From Oscillibacter sp. (GTDB lineage Bacteria > Bacillota > Clostridia > Oscillospirales > Oscillospiraceae): DNA of 21,573 nt. Location of the stretch: contig DPGF01000022.1 in the NCBI GenBank assembly GCA_003522105.1, positions 579 through 22,151 of the forward strand. Direction: 5' to 3'. The translations under genes were made by a program, and so were the position numbers. Shown here one piece after another: positions 21,226 to 21,573 of the stretch. Numbering within the stretch: the stretch's first letter is position 1; each line of letters starts with the position of its first letter. A model generated the notes under the pieces. That model did no database searches. It was not told where the DNA came from and saw only the letters and a program-made list of their open reading frames with translations.

Positions 21226-21384
21226 GTGAAGAAATTGATATCGGTGGTTATGACAATCGCGGTTTTACTTTCGGCTTCGCAACCGGTATGGGCTATAGAA
21301 GAAACTGATGAAGTTGATGCTGTTGCTGCCAGCGGGAATCTGATAGTTGTAGTACCTGGAATCATAAAAAGAGTTGGGAAATAA
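21226..21384 (+). CDS. Secreted small peptide, 52 residues
   Basis: GTG start with AAGGAG nine bases upstream. The N-terminus is a textbook signal peptide: MKKLIS, a hydrophobic core (VVMTIAVLLSA) and a cleavage site after PVWA (residue 23). The remaining 29 residues fall into an acidic part (IEETDEVDAVAAS) and a hydrophobic, basic end (NLIVVVPGIIKRVGK). That layout is seen in small secreted effectors, bacteriocins or signal peptides, but I recognise no family. It could also be the intact start of a larger protein that lost its tail; no continuing frame is seen in the next 100 bases. Confidence 0.55.
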   Translation: MKKLISVVMTIAVLLSASQPVWAIEETDEVDAVAASGNLIVVVPGIIKRVGK

Positions 21385-21573
21385 TCAATTGGGGTTACTA
21401 ATCAATTTCAAGTTTGCTGAACTTATCGTACCATAACGCAAAAGCGTTTGCAACTGGAACTGCCAACAGAAAATTCTGTGTATTCGCAAGAAAATAGGAA
21501 TCGAGCGGGGAACTACGCCCACCTGACCTCAGAAAACGGCAAATGAGCCGTTTTGACAAGCGGCCGTCCGGCG
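21385..21573. other. Right edge: no clear gene; open minus frame and a hairpin
   Basis: A minus-strand frame is open from the window edge to a stop at 21398-21400 (57 codons, ending FALWYDKFSKLEID). It could be the end of a leftward gene, but nothing identifies it. Across the same stretch, AAAACGGC (21533-21540) pairs with GCCGTTTT (21547-21554), and GC content rises again after about 21505. Confidence 0.3.

Larger units (their letters stand above)
20188..21573. mobile_element. Left end of an AT-rich element integrated at tRNA-Met (partial)
   Basis: From the tRNA break to the window end, and above all from about 20440, the DNA is clearly poorer in GC than the rest, and codons are A/T-ending. 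It carries inverted and direct repeats near the tRNA, three small ORFs with membrane or signal segments, and a consensus promoter. No integrase, transposase or conjugation gene is visible in this part. The boundary at 20188 is inferred from the tRNA break; the far end is outside the window. Confidence 0.55.

Overview
The window looks like a chromosome segment of a high-GC (about 60% by eye), Gram-positive gut-type Clostridia, most likely Oscillospirales. Evidence: strong AGGAGG ribosome sites, an SLH-anchored surface protein, an ATP/zinc ABC system led by a lipoprotein, the FtcD + FchA style of histidine breakdown, and a BrnQ-type carrier. The species cannot be fixed from sequence reading alone.

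Layout. (1) 1-963: 3' part of glyA, ending in a perfect terminator. (2) 1169-2332 (-): iron-type alcohol dehydrogenase. (3) 2478-5513: zinc-uptake operon of a Fur/Zur regulator with its own Fur-like box, a His-rich lipoprotein, an ATPase and a permease, joined by ATGA overlaps. (4) 5583-6244: two small membrane-anchored proteins of unknown role. (5) 6288-13917: histidine/urocanate utilisation locus. A LysR regulator, ftcD, fchA and a hutD-like gene run leftward; hutU, hutI and an Lrp/AsnC regulator run rightward from a shared 24-bp dyad that holds both -10 boxes. No hutH is present. Together HutU, HutI, FtcD and FchA would take urocanate to glutamate and move the one-carbon unit to tetrahydrofolate, the same cofactor pool used by GlyA. 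(6) 14104-16267: rpoN (sigma-54) and a SAM methyltransferase. (7) 16377-18170: secreted SLH / lectin-like / M60-like metallopeptidase. (8) 18276-20035: brnQ behind a long, structured leader that starts with a good promoter and a 37-codon ORF. (9) 20143-21573: a truncated tRNA-Met 3' half, then AT-rich DNA with small membrane/secreted ORFs and a consensus promoter. This reads as the left end of an integrated element that continues past the window.

The intergenic spaces hold a recurring palindrome family (TTTGCCGCC..GGCGGCAAA) at 1134, 7696 and 7770. The best candidates for something undescribed are the small-peptide cassette in the tRNA-inserted element (20880-21384), the brnQ leader (18276-18614), and the SLH-lectin-M60 protein.
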